DNA of 64,000 nt from JBBSDP01 sp038240605 (GTDB taxonomy: Bacteria; Planctomycetota; Phycisphaerae; Tepidisphaerales; Tepidisphaeraceae): NCBI GenBank assembly GCA_038240605.1, contig JBBSDP010000009.1:48639-112638 (forward strand), in the 5' to 3' direction. Position numbers and translations under genes: made by a program. This document shows positions 42,332 to 50,256 of the stretch, one piece after another; position 1 is the first letter of the stretch, and each line of letters opens with the position of its first letter. Below the pieces are notes generated by a model. It was not told where the DNA came from and did no database searches. It was given only the letters and a program-made list of their open reading frames with translations.

Positions 42332-43729
42332 ATGAAAGCCCCTGACGACAACCTGACGGGACGTGCAAGCCGCCGGGTTGCCCACCGACTTCGGCTGGCG
42401 GGCCTGGGGTTGGCAACGTTCGTCGCCATCGTCGTGATTGCCGCGGTGGTTCAGCGTTTGAATTCTCATGATCGCCGACTTTCTCAGGGGCACGATCTGC
42501 TCCCATCCTACGCCGCCGGCGAGTTGGTGCGGACGGGACACGCGCGGGAGTTGTACGACCTGCCGGCGATTCAGGCGATCGAGGCACGGACGGCGCGCGA
42601 TGCCGACCTGCAAATGGATTCGCGCTATGGGCCGTGGCTCAACCCCCCCTTCTTCGCGCTGATGTTCGCGCCGCTGTCGGCATTGCCGTATCGCACCGCG
42701 GCCGCCTGCTTTCTCGCGTTCAACATGTCGCTGCTGATCGCTTCCGTCTGGATGCTGATTCGGATGCTTCGGCCGGTTGAAACTGACGTCCTGGGACATG
42801 GGCGAGGCGCCCGTGCTACGTTTTGGGAACATGGGATTCTGATCCCGTTGCTGTTCCTGACGAGCATGCCGTTCTGGCAAGCGCTATGTCATCAGCAGAA
42901 CACGTTTTTGTCCCTCTTCCTGCTGTGCGCCGCAGTCACCTGCTGGCGAAGTGAACGCCTGTTTGCCGCCGGCCTCTTTGCTGGGTTGCTCTTCTTCAAG
43001 CCACAACTTGCGGCCGTGTTCGCGGTCGTGCTAATCGGCTTCCTCGGCTGGCAGGCACTGGCGGGCATCGCGGTCAGCGGCGTGGTCCTGCTGGCGATCA
43101 ACCTGCTGGTCCTGCCGGGAACGCTGGGGGATCTCCTTCACAAGCTCTCCCCAATCCTGCACGGGCTACAGACCGATTCACATTACAACTGGGGCCGGCA
43201 GGTCACGTTCATGGGGTTCTGGCGGCTGCTCATTCAGGGCCACGGCGGAGGGGAAACGGCGCTGATCGTGAAGCTGCTGACGCGCTCGTGCTCGGCGGCG
43301 ACCGCGTTTGCCCTGACGCTGGCGGCGGTCGATGCATCGCGCGCTCGGCAATCTTCTAACGGGCCGGCGTCTGGACGCGCTCGTGACCGCCTCATCACCG
43401 CCGCCATCGCCTGCATGCCGCTGCTCATGCCGTACTACATGGACTACGACCTCACACTCCTGGCAGTGCCGGCGGTCCTGTTCGCGGCCGACTGGATCGC
43501 GCGCGGCCATGCCGCGGCAACGCGGGCGGATCGATGGTTGCTGGCCGCGTGGGTCGTCCTGTTCGTAGTCACCGCCTTCAATCCCGGATTTTCCGGACAG
43601 ACGCGCTTCAACCTGACTGTGCCCGCACTCGTTCTTCTGGCAGGCGCGTCGATCGCGCGATGCAGGACGCCGGGCGTTGCCCGCGTCGATCTCTCCGAAA
43701 CCGCAGAGCCGCGCCGCATCGCTGCTTGA
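42332..43729 (+). CDS. GT87 (DUF2029) mannosyltransferase-like membrane protein
   Basis: A 465-residue paralogue of the preceding gene. The start ATGAAAGCCCCTGACGAC at 42332 lies 20 bp after the previous stop; a longer frame overlapping that gene is rejected. The family opening LLPSYAAGELVRTGHARELY followed by DLPAIQAIEAR, and YGPWLNPPFFALMFAPLSAL, is intact. Some ten hydrophobic helices follow. The acidic DYDLTLLAVPAVLFAADW near the end is matched by DYDQLLLAVPAVLFAAERL in the first copy. Probably both act on polyprenyl-linked glycans. The flippase gene 25 bp downstream supports a role in surface polysaccharide assembly. Confidence 0.85.
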   Translation: MKAPDDNLTGRASRRVAHRLRLAGLGLATFVAIVVIAAVVQRLNSHDRRLSQGHDLLPSYAAGELVRTGHARELYDLPAIQAIEARTARDADLQMDSRYGPWLNPPFFALMFAPLSALPYRTAAACFLAFNMSLLIASVWMLIRMLRPVETDVLGHGRGARATFWEHGILIPLLFLTSMPFWQALCHQQNTFLSLFLLCAAVTCWRSERLFAAGLFAGLLFFKPQLAAVFAVVLIGFLGWQALAGIAVSGVVLLAINLLVLPGTLGDLLHKLSPILHGLQTDSHYNWGRQVTFMGFWRLLIQGHGGGETALIVKLLTRSCSAATAFALTLAAVDASRARQSSNGPASGRARDRLITAAIACMPLLMPYYMDYDLTLLAVPAVLFAADWIARGHAAATRADRWLLAAWVVLFVVTAFNPGFSGQTRFNLTVPALVLLAGASIARCRTPGVARVDLSETAEPRRIAA

Positions 43730-43754
43730 TCGGCGTCCCGATACACTCCCGCCC

Positions 43755-45218
43755 ATGGTGACCGCCGCGCCGGCCCCGGCCGCAGACTCCCGCTCGCTGT
43801 CGCGGGAGATCGCCAGCGCCTACGTCTACGCAGTGGCGCGGATCGGGAGCTGGGCGCTGCTGTCGGCGTGGGTTTACCGAACGGCAGGACCGTTTGATTT
43901 CGGGTTGCTCGCGGTCGTGCGCGGCACGATCGGGATCCTGAATTACACATCGCTGGGCCTGGCGCCGGCGATGATCCGGCTGCTGGCGGAGTCCACGCGC
44001 GCGGGCAATTCAGTGGCCGCTTCATCCGCCCTTCCGGTGCTTCCGCTCGACAATGCCACCCTCGCGTATCGGGGCGCGCCCTCGGCCGCGCCGCGCGAGC
44101 GCGTGGTCTTTACGAATGGGCTGATCGTCGCGGCGCTGGCCGCCTGCATTGGCCTGGTGGTCACGCTGATCTACGCCGAAAATTTCGATCGAATCTTCCG
44201 TGTCCCGGACCGACTGATCGGCGAAGGGGCCAGGCTGATTTTCCTGATCGGCCTGGGAACGGTGATCCGGCTCTTCAGCGACGCGGCGGGAGCAATGCTG
44301 CAAACGCGCGGGCGCATCGCCCTGGATAACTGGCTTCTGTCCGGATCGGAATTCCTGTGGGTCCTCTTTGCATGGTGGCTCGCAGACGACAACGGACTTT
44401 ACGCGGTCGGAATGGCTTACCTCCTCGCGAGCGCCGGCCTGCTGGGCATGCGGTACTTCGAAGTGAACCGCCTCGACGGCAAGCCGGGGCACCTCGTCCT
44501 GCGCTGGCTGGACGGCGGGATCATTCGGCGAATTTTCTCACTGGGCATCCTGATCTGGTTCGCGCAGCTCGCGGACTATCTCTACTCGCCCACCGATTAC
44601 CTGCTGATCGGCCACTTTCTTGGGCCGTTCGCCGCATCGGTCTACGCGCCCGCGGTGCAGATCGACGCCGGGTTGCTGGTACTCGTGACGGGCCTCGCAA
44701 GCGTGCTCCTGCCGCGCACCGCCCTGGCCGATGCGGCGGAAGACGTGGACGCGATCCGCCGCTACTACGTGCGCGGCACGCTGGCGAGCCTGGCGTTGCT
44801 GACGACGGCGGCGCTCTGCATCGCCCTCCTCTCGCCGTGGATCTTTCGCCTGTGGCTGGGCAACGCCATGGACCCGTCGCGCGCGATCCTTCCGCTGGTC
44901 CTGATTCACACGGTGATCGGCGGAAGCAGTGCCGTCGGCCGTTCGGTGCTGCTGGGGATGGGACGGGTCAAGCCGTTCACGATCGCCGTGCTGGTGGCAG
45001 GCATTACCAACGTCGTCGTGAGCTGGGCGCTGGTGCGTTACACGAATTTGGGTCTGACCGGAATCGTGCTCGGCACGATCGTCGCGGTCACCGGCCGCTG
45101 CGCCCTCTGGATGCCCTGGTACGTCCAGCGAACGCTCAAATCACAACACAAGATGAAGATGGTTCACCACCACAAAGACACTGAGAGCGCAGAGAATACC
45201 AAAGGAATTCAAGTTTGA
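43755..45218 (+). CDS. polysaccharide flippase (MOP superfamily, Wzx-like)
   Basis: A 487-residue membrane protein with about 12 hydrophobic helices. The start at 43755 (MVTAAPAPAADSRSLSREIA) is preferred; an ATG at 43677 lies inside the previous gene. ASAYVYAVARIGSWALLSAW followed by VYRTAGPFDFGLLAVVRGTI, and SPTDYLLIGHFLGPFAASVY, are typical of oligosaccharide flippases, which move lipid-linked sugars across the membrane. The last ~20 residues (MVHHHKDTESAENTKGIQV) are read from a palindromic repeat (45161-45300), which also supplies the stop codon, so the native C-terminus was replaced or extended. It follows the two GT87 genes and probably shares their transcript. Confidence 0.83.
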   Translation: MVTAAPAPAADSRSLSREIASAYVYAVARIGSWALLSAWVYRTAGPFDFGLLAVVRGTIGILNYTSLGLAPAMIRLLAESTRAGNSVAASSALPVLPLDNATLAYRGAPSAAPRERVVFTNGLIVAALAACIGLVVTLIYAENFDRIFRVPDRLIGEGARLIFLIGLGTVIRLFSDAAGAMLQTRGRIALDNWLLSGSEFLWVLFAWWLADDNGLYAVGMAYLLASAGLLGMRYFEVNRLDGKPGHLVLRWLDGGIIRRIFSLGILIWFAQLADYLYSPTDYLLIGHFLGPFAASVYAPAVQIDAGLLVLVTGLASVLLPRTALADAAEDVDAIRRYYVRGTLASLALLTTAALCIALLSPWIFRLWLGNAMDPSRAILPLVLIHTVIGGSSAVGRSVLLGMGRVKPFTIAVLVAGITNVVVSWALVRYTNLGLTGIVLGTIVAVTGRCALWMPWYVQRTLKSQHKMKMVHHHKDTESAENTKGIQV

Positions 45219-45300
45219 ATTCTCCGCGTCCCCGTGTCCCCGCGTCAGCATTTTTCTTTTCGATTTTGCTCTCCGTGCCCACTGTGTCTCCTTGGTGAGC
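45161..45300. repeat. palindromic element of the GCAGAG/CACAAAGAC type
   Basis: The left arm CACCACAAAGACACTGAGAG and the next CGCAGAGAA (about 45167-45196) are inverted copies of the right arm TCTCCGTGCCCACTGTGTCT followed by CCTTGGTG (45270-45297). Between them are TCTCCGCG (45221-45228) and the perfect palindrome GAATTCAAGTTTGAATTC (45205-45222). It overlaps the 3' end of the flippase gene. Confidence 0.65.
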
Positions 45301-45306
45301 GACGCA

Positions 45307-45612
45307 TCAGTGCGGGCTGTATTTCTTCACTTCGTCAGCGACGGCGCCCGTGTCGAAAAAGTGGCCGAACGCGCCGGTGTAGAGGGTGTTGCCGTTCTTC
45401 TGCACGTTCACCCAGAGGTAGCGATCGTTGTACGTGCAACTGTTGGCGAAGCCTTTGGCGCGCATCTCATCCCATCCTTTGGAAAAAATGTTATGGTCGT
45501 CGTTCGTCGCCTTCGTCACGAGGAACTTCTGGAAATCAGCCTGTGAAGGACGCGTGAAGAACGCCGCCGCACCGAGGCCCGCCAGGAGCGCAAAGATGAT
45601 GAAGCTTTTCAT
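45307..45612 (-). CDS. small exported protein, unknown function
   Basis: A 101-residue protein from MKSFIIFALLAGLGAAAFF (45612), a clear signal peptide or anchor. The mature part (SQADFQKFLVTKATND, FANSCTYNDRYLWVNVQKNG, TGAFGHFFDTGAVADEV) is small, with one Cys. It weakly recalls DUF4359-like exported proteins, which begin with N-P-S-x-x-x-F/Y-x-x-F; I cannot confirm this. Its 5' region overlaps the 3' part of the AbrB-type antitoxin gene by 77 bp in another frame, an unusual arrangement. ATG 45612 has AAAGGCTGG upstream as a weak ribosome site. Confidence 0.6.
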   Translation of the reverse strand: MKSFIIFALLAGLGAAAFFTRPSQADFQKFLVTKATNDDHNIFSKGWDEMRAKGFANSCTYNDRYLWVNVQKNGNTLYTGAFGHFFDTGAVADEVKKYSPH

Positions 45613-45814
45613 GTCTATGGAACCAGCCTTTGGACGGGCAGGCAAGCAGGAGCTTGACCAGCCCCTCATTGGGCCTTCGCGCCTTTCGCGTGAGCTGATA
45701 CTTACCGCGGTCGATTCGTTCGAGGTCGAATTCCTGGCCGGGTTCCACGCGATCCTGCCTTCTGATTTTTGCAGGAAGTACGAACTGCCCTTTCGTCGAA
45801 ACCTTGGTGATCAT
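45536..45814 (-). CDS. AbrB/MazE-type antitoxin, 3' end altered, no toxin partner
   Basis: A 92-residue frame with an AbrB/SpoVT swapped-hairpin domain at its start: ITKVSTKGQFVLPAKIRRQD (residues 2-21). The block NEGLVKLLLACPSKGWF (about residues 49-65) matches the antitoxin tail that wraps a VapC-type PIN toxin. In relatives the protein ends about 12 residues after this block; here it runs on 27 residues in a sequence shared out of frame with the exported protein gene. No PIN-domain toxin gene follows. It is likely a relic antitoxin whose 3' end and toxin were lost by deletion. It could still bind DNA. Confidence 0.72.
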   Translation of the reverse strand: MITKVSTKGQFVLPAKIRRQDRVEPGQEFDLERIDRGKYQLTRKARRPNEGLVKLLLACPSKGWFHRHEKLHHLCAPGGPRCGGVLHASFTG

Positions 45815-45847
45815 ACGAAGTAAGATAGCGTCTTACGTCACGTTGCG

Positions 45848-47641
45848 TCAAACTCCGGGTTTGCGGCCTGGTCGGGGGAAAAGCTGTTGAAGGGTTTGCA
45901 CGCCCAGCACCGCACAGGCGGCGAAGTAGGTCGCGGCACCGACCGTCATCAGCACGATCACTTGCAATAGCCACGTGAGACGCGTCGCGCCGTGCGGGTA
46001 GCCCGGCGCATGCTGCACCACTATGCATGCGCCCCCCATCACCGCCGTCGCGAAGCACATCTTTACCACCGGGACGGCGATGCGGCCCAGCCCCAGTCCG
46101 CCGACGCGGCGATCCAGCAGCCAGACCGTCAGCACCGCCTGGATCGCGAAGCTGGCCAGCGTGCCCACCGCCATTCCCGCCTCCCCCAGCCACCAGAGCA
46201 GCGGGATCTCGATCACCAGGTTCAGCATGATGTTCAGCACCGACATCAGCAACGGCGTGAGCGTGTCGTGCATCGCGTAATACGCGCGATTGAGAATTTG
46301 CAGCAGGCTGAAGGCCCAGATCGCGCCGGAATAGTAGAGGACGGATTGGGAGATCAGGTCGGCGTCGTGCGGCCCGATCTGGCCGTGCAGGAACAGCAGC
46401 CGGACGGCGGGCACGCGCACGAGGATCAGGCCCAGGCTGGCAGGGATGCTCTCCCAGAGCGTCGCCTCGATGCCATCGCGCAGGACGCCCTTGAATCGGC
46501 CCTTGTCGTGGTCGAGGGCGTCGGCGCTGAGACCGGGGAAGATCGCCGTCGCCAGCGCGATCGCGAAGACGCCGAGCGGAAACTGATACAGGAACTGCGC
46601 CACGTTGAGCCGGGCGGGCGCACCGAGTTCCATCGGGTAACGGACGACGTGTCCGAAGAACGTGAAGTGATCGATCCACTTCCCATCGCGCCCCGGCCCC
46701 GCCATCAGGGCGACGGAGAGCGCCTTGTCGAGCAGTACGGAAAGCTGAAGCACGCCCGCGCCCAGCGCCACCGGCAGCGTCAGACGCAACATCTTTCGCA
46801 CCGTCGGCGTCCAGAAGTGCAAGACCGGCCGAAACCGAAACCCCACTGCGCGCAGCCCAGGCAGCAGCACGCAGAGCTGCAACACGCCGGCGACGAGCAC
46901 GAACACCGCCAGCCAGTAGGCGAGGCGCGTCTGCAATCCCACGACCAGTGCCGGGTCGGTGCCGTGCCGCAGGTGCAGGATCCGGGCGCCAACGAAGACG
47001 ACGACGATGTGACAGACGTTGAGCAGGATCGGCGCCGCCGCCGGCGCGGCGAATCGCCGGTGGACCTGGAGGATCGCGCCGAGAAATGCAGTCCCGCAGA
47101 TCAGCAAGACGTACGGAAGCATGATCGCCGTGAGGCGAAACGTCAGCAGTCGATCCGGCCGCATGCCCGGGTCGAGCCGTGCCCAGAGGAACAGGCTGAA
47201 TTCACCCAGGATGGTCAGGCCCAGGAGGATCAGGCAAAGGAGGTTGACGCTGGCGACGGCGAAGTCGGACGCACTGGTACGGTTCAGCGTTCGGGGTTCG
47301 GGGTTCAGTGAGGCGGGACGCTCTTGCTTTGAACCCGGAACCCTGAACCCTGAACCCTCTTCTGCTTTGACCGCCTGCGCATACAGCGGAATGAATGCGG
47401 CGGACAACGCGCCCTCTCCAAAGAGCTTGCGGAAAAGATTGGGGATCGTGAATGCGACCGTGAACGCCGACGCGACCAGGCCGGTCCCGAGATAGTGCCC
47501 CGCGACCACCTCCCGCGCCAGCCCGATGATCCGGCTGACCAGCGTCAGCGAGCCGATCAGCTTCGCGTGGCGAACGAAGGATTTGCCTTCCGACTGAGGC
47601 GCGGGTGCGGCATCAGGTTCGGTGATCGACTCGGTGGACAT
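45848..47641 (-). CDS. murJ: lipid II flippase MurJ, with in-frame repeat insertion
   Basis: A 597-residue MOP-family flippase that carries lipid II across the membrane for peptidoglycan synthesis. Family motifs are KLIGSLTLVSRIIGLAREVV near the N-terminus and FTIPNLFRKLFGEGALSAAF followed by IPLYAQ at helix 2 (about residues 67-92). The other helices follow in the expected order. Residues ~95-120 (EEGSGFRVPGSKQERPASLN and following) are foreign: they are the translation of a GGGTTCAG-type palindrome (47281-47362) inserted in the loop after IPLYAQAVK, with the frame kept. If functional, the loop must tolerate it. It fits with murE and murF found 12 kb away. Confidence 0.9.
   Translation of the reverse strand: MSTESITEPDAAPAPQSEGKSFVRHAKLIGSLTLVSRIIGLAREVVAGHYLGTGLVASAFTVAFTIPNLFRKLFGEGALSAAFIPLYAQAVKAEEGSGFRVPGSKQERPASLNPEPRTLNRTSASDFAVASVNLLCLILLGLTILGEFSLFLWARLDPGMRPDRLLTFRLTAIMLPYVLLICGTAFLGAILQVHRRFAAPAAAPILLNVCHIVVVFVGARILHLRHGTDPALVVGLQTRLAYWLAVFVLVAGVLQLCVLLPGLRAVGFRFRPVLHFWTPTVRKMLRLTLPVALGAGVLQLSVLLDKALSVALMAGPGRDGKWIDHFTFFGHVVRYPMELGAPARLNVAQFLYQFPLGVFAIALATAIFPGLSADALDHDKGRFKGVLRDGIEATLWESIPASLGLILVRVPAVRLLFLHGQIGPHDADLISQSVLYYSGAIWAFSLLQILNRAYYAMHDTLTPLLMSVLNIMLNLVIEIPLLWWLGEAGMAVGTLASFAIQAVLTVWLLDRRVGGLGLGRIAVPVVKMCFATAVMGGACIVVQHAPGYPHGATRLTWLLQVIVLMTVGAATYFAACAVLGVQTLQQLFPRPGRKPGV
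47281..47362. repeat. GGGTTCAG-unit palindrome inside murJ
   Basis: The left arm (47281-47309, GGTTCAGCGTTCGGGGTTCG followed by GGGTTCAG) and the right arm (47330-47359, TGAACCCGGAACCCTGAACC followed by CTGAACCC) are inverted copies of ~8-bp units with a 20-bp loop. It is of the same type as the outer palindrome at 7221-7480. The insertion keeps the murJ frame open. Confidence 0.85.
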
Positions 47642-47654
47642 CCATTTCCCGTAG

Positions 47655-47713
47655 GACAGACATTCCTGTCTGTCATCGTCATCGCTCTATCAGGGCAGAC
47701 ATTCCTGTCTGCC
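47655..47713. repeat. pair of REP-like palindromes beside the RAYT remnant
   Basis: GACAGACATTCCTGTCTGTC (47655-47674) and GGCAGACATTCCTGTCTGCC (47694-47713) are near-perfect hairpins 19 bp apart in the same orientation. They lie 32 bp from the end of the transposase remnant and just upstream of the murJ start. They are the same family as 31356-31600. Confidence 0.85.
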
Positions 47714-47745
47714 ATCAACGCATTCAACCCGAACTTTCCATCCGG

Positions 47746-47958
47746 TCAATCCTGGCCGCCGTAATACCATCCGTCATATTCCCATGGGTCCGTCACCAGG
47801 TCACGCCTCAGCGGGTTCTCCAGCATGTACTTGAGCTTCTGATCCAGTTCATCCTGGTCGCGAACGATTCGGTCGAAGCTTTCCTCCTGCCACACGAGAC
47901 CGCGCGTCCCTTGCTGCTGATTGAGGAGGCGCGCTGCGACTCCCTTGATCCCTTTCAT
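47746..47958 (-). pseudogene. REP-associated tyrosine transposase (RAYT), C-terminal remnant
   Basis: A 70-residue frame corresponding to the last third of Y1_Tnp/RAYT transposases (IS200-like): LVWQEESFDRIVRDQDELDQ, then KLKYMLENPLRRDLVTDPWE and the typical ending YDGWYYGGQD. The HUH motif, earlier in a full protein of about 180-200 residues, is missing, as is the catalytic Tyr region upstream, so the product is inactive. The remnant begins right at the thiE stop codon (ATG overlaps TGA), and the thiE tail GLICRES is probably also RAYT-derived. Two REP-like palindromes follow directly downstream, the normal arrangement of a RAYT with its REPs. Confidence 0.82.
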
Positions 47959-49028
47959 GATTCTCGACAGATCAAACCCATCCTTACTTCAATTCTCTTC
48001 CGCAATCGTTCCGCCGCTTTTCGTGGATTTTCGGCGGCGCAGACCGCGGCGGTGACGGCGACGGCACGAACGCCGGTCTGGAGGACCTCATCGACATTGG
48101 CCTCGGTGATTCCAGCAATTGCAACCGCGGGCAGTGCGGCCGCCTCGACCACTTCGCGCACCGTATCGAGGCCAGCCACGAAGTCGCGCTGCTTGGTGCC
48201 GCTGACGAAGCAGGGTCCGATGCCGATGTAATCGGCGCCGTCGCGCCGGGCGGCGCGGGCCTGCTCAACGTGATGCGTGCTGACCCCGATGAGCTTGTCC
48301 GAGCCGAGGATCCGGCGAGCGTCGATAGCCGGCAGGTCATCCTGGCCGAGGTGAACGCCGTCGGCGTTGCTCAGGAGGGCGATGTCGGGACGGTCGTTGA
48401 TGATGCAAAGGGCGCCGTGCCGGCGGCATAGTTGCGCGAGGAGACGCGCTCGCCGGAGCAGTTCGCCTGATTCCAGCTCTTTTTCGCGGAGCTGGAGGCA
48501 ATCGGCGCCGCCGAGCAGGGCTTGTTCCGCCACGTGTTCCCAGGGGTGGTGACAAACGGATTCCGTGATCAGGACGTAGAGCCGGACGGCATCAAAACGC
48601 CCCGCCGTGGGACGCAGCGTGCGAAGGATCTGCTGTTCCAGCGCATAGAAGGTGTAGCGTGCGCCTTCGATATGTGGGGAATCGGCGGGGGAAACGACCT
48701 TGAGATATTCTTCGATCGATCGCAGCGCCTCGCCGAGGCGTTTGCCTGCGGCCGTCACCACGCCTGCCAGATCCTGGCGCTTCAGCTCGGAGGCGGTCTT
48801 GTTGGCCGTCCCGACGTCGCCCGGGGTGTCGCGCCAGAGGACCGCGTCCGACAGCACTCCTCGCAAGGCGTCGGCGAGCTGGTGGCGCAGGGCTTTGAGG
48901 GCGGCGCTGAGCGCGGCGTCGTCCAGCACGAAGCGGGCATAGTCCTCGAGCACCCGCAGCGCTTCGCGCGCGCGGTTGGCGTTGGCGTCCAATAGACGCA
49001 GCACCGCTCCGTTCATGCCTTCGGCCAT
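47955..49028 (-). CDS. thiE: thiamine-phosphate synthase with N-terminal ThiD2 domain
   Basis: A 357-residue fusion. Residues ~8-140 form a ThiD2-type helical domain (LLDANANRAREALRVLEDYA, then RFVLDDAALS; VGTANKTASELKRQDLAGVV; ALRSIEEYLKV), which is found in front of ThiE in planctomycetes and some others. Residues ~148-345 are the ThiE TIM barrel: DCLQLREKELE, IINDRPDIALLSNADGVHLG followed by QDDLP, YIGIGPCFVSGTKQ and AIAGITEANVDEVL. ThiE joins HMP-PP and thiazole phosphate to thiamine phosphate in the cytoplasm. The extreme C-terminus (EVRMGLICRES) seems derived from the adjacent RAYT remnant. No THI riboswitch is visible in the 196-bp upstream gap. Confidence 0.93.
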   Translation of the reverse strand: MAEGMNGAVLRLLDANANRAREALRVLEDYARFVLDDAALSAALKALRHQLADALRGVLSDAVLWRDTPGDVGTANKTASELKRQDLAGVVTAAGKRLGEALRSIEEYLKVVSPADSPHIEGARYTFYALEQQILRTLRPTAGRFDAVRLYVLITESVCHHPWEHVAEQALLGGADCLQLREKELESGELLRRARLLAQLCRRHGALCIINDRPDIALLSNADGVHLGQDDLPAIDARRILGSDKLIGVSTHHVEQARAARRDGADYIGIGPCFVSGTKQRDFVAGLDTVREVVEAAALPAVAIAGITEANVDEVLQTGVRAVAVTAAVCAAENPRKAAERLRKRIEVRMGLICRES

Positions 49029-49183
49029 GGGGGACCGATTATAGGGCTTGAGCGGCCCGATGCATCGCGCCGCCGATGAGCTGCCTGCCCACGGATTTGA
49101 GGCCTGGATGAACCGACGCGCGCGTGCATTTCAGAAGGGTCTCAAGCCGCTCAAGACCAAACGACTGTCTCAAAGGTCCGATA

Positions 49184-49213
49184 TTGTTGGAGCGATCCGG
49201 CCCGCCCTATACA
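49184..49213 (+). promoter_or_regulatory. possible promoter of the methyltransferase gene
   Basis: TTGTTG (49184-49189) and TATACA (49208-49213) are spaced by 18 bp and lie just upstream of ATG 49225, which would give a nearly leaderless mRNA. The match to a sigma-70 promoter is fair, but such motifs are weak evidence on their own. Confidence 0.35.
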
Positions 49214-49224
49214 ATGCGCCCGGC

Positions 49225-50169
49225 ATGCCCCAAACCAACCAGATCGTTCAGGGAAACTCCATCGAGGTCCTCAACAACGGACCCGAGGGGTGGGTGGACC
49301 TGGTCTTCGCCGATCCACCCTTCAACATCGGTTACCTGTATCACGGCTACGAAGACCGCCTGAAGACCGAGGATTACCTGCGCTTCAGCAAGGACTGGAT
49401 GAGCGCGGTTCACCGGTCGCTCAAACCCACCGGCAGCTTTTACCTGGCGATCGGCGACGACTACGCCGCCGACCTGTGCGTGATCGCCCGGCGTGAGATT
49501 GGATTTCACCTGCGGAACTGGATCATCTGGCACTACACGTTCGGCCAGCAGCCGAAGAACAAGTTCGCCCGTAGCCACACGCACGTGCTCTACTTCACGA
49601 AGGACGAGAAGGAATTCACCTTCAACCCTGACTCAATCCGCGTTGCCAGCGCCCGTCAGACGACTTACAACGATGCCCGCGCCAACCCCAAGGGGAAGCT
49701 TCCGGACGATGTCTGGTACCTGCGGCCGCAGGTGGCCCCTGAGCCGTTCTTCGCGCCGGAAAGCGATACCTGGAACGTGAGCCGGGTCTGCGGCACCTTC
49801 AAGGAACGCGAAGGATGGCACGGCTGCCAGATGCCGATCGGCGTGCTCGATCGGGTCATCCGCGCCAGCTCGAACGCCGGCGACATCGTGCTCGATCCGT
49901 TCAACGGCTCAGGCACCACGGTGGTTTCCGCCGCCCTCTTGGACCGCCGTTACGTGGGGATCGACCAGTCCGCCGAGTATGTGGGTTACGCCCGCAAGCG
50001 GCTCGCCCACGCGCTGGAGAAGGGTCCGCCCGACGCAGGCAACGGCGATTCTGATCTCTTCCACTCCGCAAGCGATCCCAATCGCGAATCGAAGGTGATG
50101 ACGGTAACCGACGCCTTCGGCCGCAAGCGTGTGCCGCGCGGAGGACGCCGCACCATTAAGTCCGCCTAG
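49225..50169 (+). CDS. site-specific DNA adenine methyltransferase (orphan, beta class)
   Basis: A 314-residue DNA methyltransferase. The catalytic motif IV is FADPPFN (about residues 28-34), N6-adenine type. The SAM-binding motif I FNGSGTTVVSAALL is near residue 225, so the order is that of the beta class. RYVGIDQSAEYVGYARKRL completes the SAM pocket. ATG 49225 is chosen since the long frame before it has no similarity; the first conserved residues are NQIVQGNSIEVL. No restriction endonuclease gene is adjacent, so this is an orphan methylase, perhaps regulatory. The recognition sequence is unknown. The C-terminus (FGRKRVPRGGRRTIKSA) is basic and may add DNA contacts. Confidence 0.9.
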   Translation: MPQTNQIVQGNSIEVLNNGPEGWVDLVFADPPFNIGYLYHGYEDRLKTEDYLRFSKDWMSAVHRSLKPTGSFYLAIGDDYAADLCVIARREIGFHLRNWIIWHYTFGQQPKNKFARSHTHVLYFTKDEKEFTFNPDSIRVASARQTTYNDARANPKGKLPDDVWYLRPQVAPEPFFAPESDTWNVSRVCGTFKEREGWHGCQMPIGVLDRVIRASSNAGDIVLDPFNGSGTTVVSAALLDRRYVGIDQSAEYVGYARKRLAHALEKGPPDAGNGDSDLFHSASDPNRESKVMTVTDAFGRKRVPRGGRRTIKSA

Positions 50170-50256
50170 CTAGATCACTTCCTTATCGAGCCCGATCTCC
50201 TCCTCCGCCGCGACCGACAAAACGGTTGCCTGTGAATGATCCTCGCGTTGCTGCAT
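50170..50256 (-). CDS. possible 28-residue small protein with strong ribosome site
   Basis: The short frame begins MQQREDHSQATVLSVAAEEE and ends KEVI. It is preceded by AAGGAG (50262-50267) 5 bp before the ATG, an almost ideal Shine-Dalgarno site, and stops 1 bp after the convergent methyltransferase gene. It is acidic with no Cys or signal. I do not know a family. The remaining upstream part of the gap to 50459 holds nothing I can identify. Confidence 0.35.
   Translation of the reverse strand: MQQREDHSQATVLSVAAEEEIGLDKEVI

Noticed and set aside
48900..49224. A thiamine (THI-box) riboswitch upstream of thiE
   Set aside because: The gap was read on both strands for the CTGAGA and the later conserved THI elements and nothing convincing was found.
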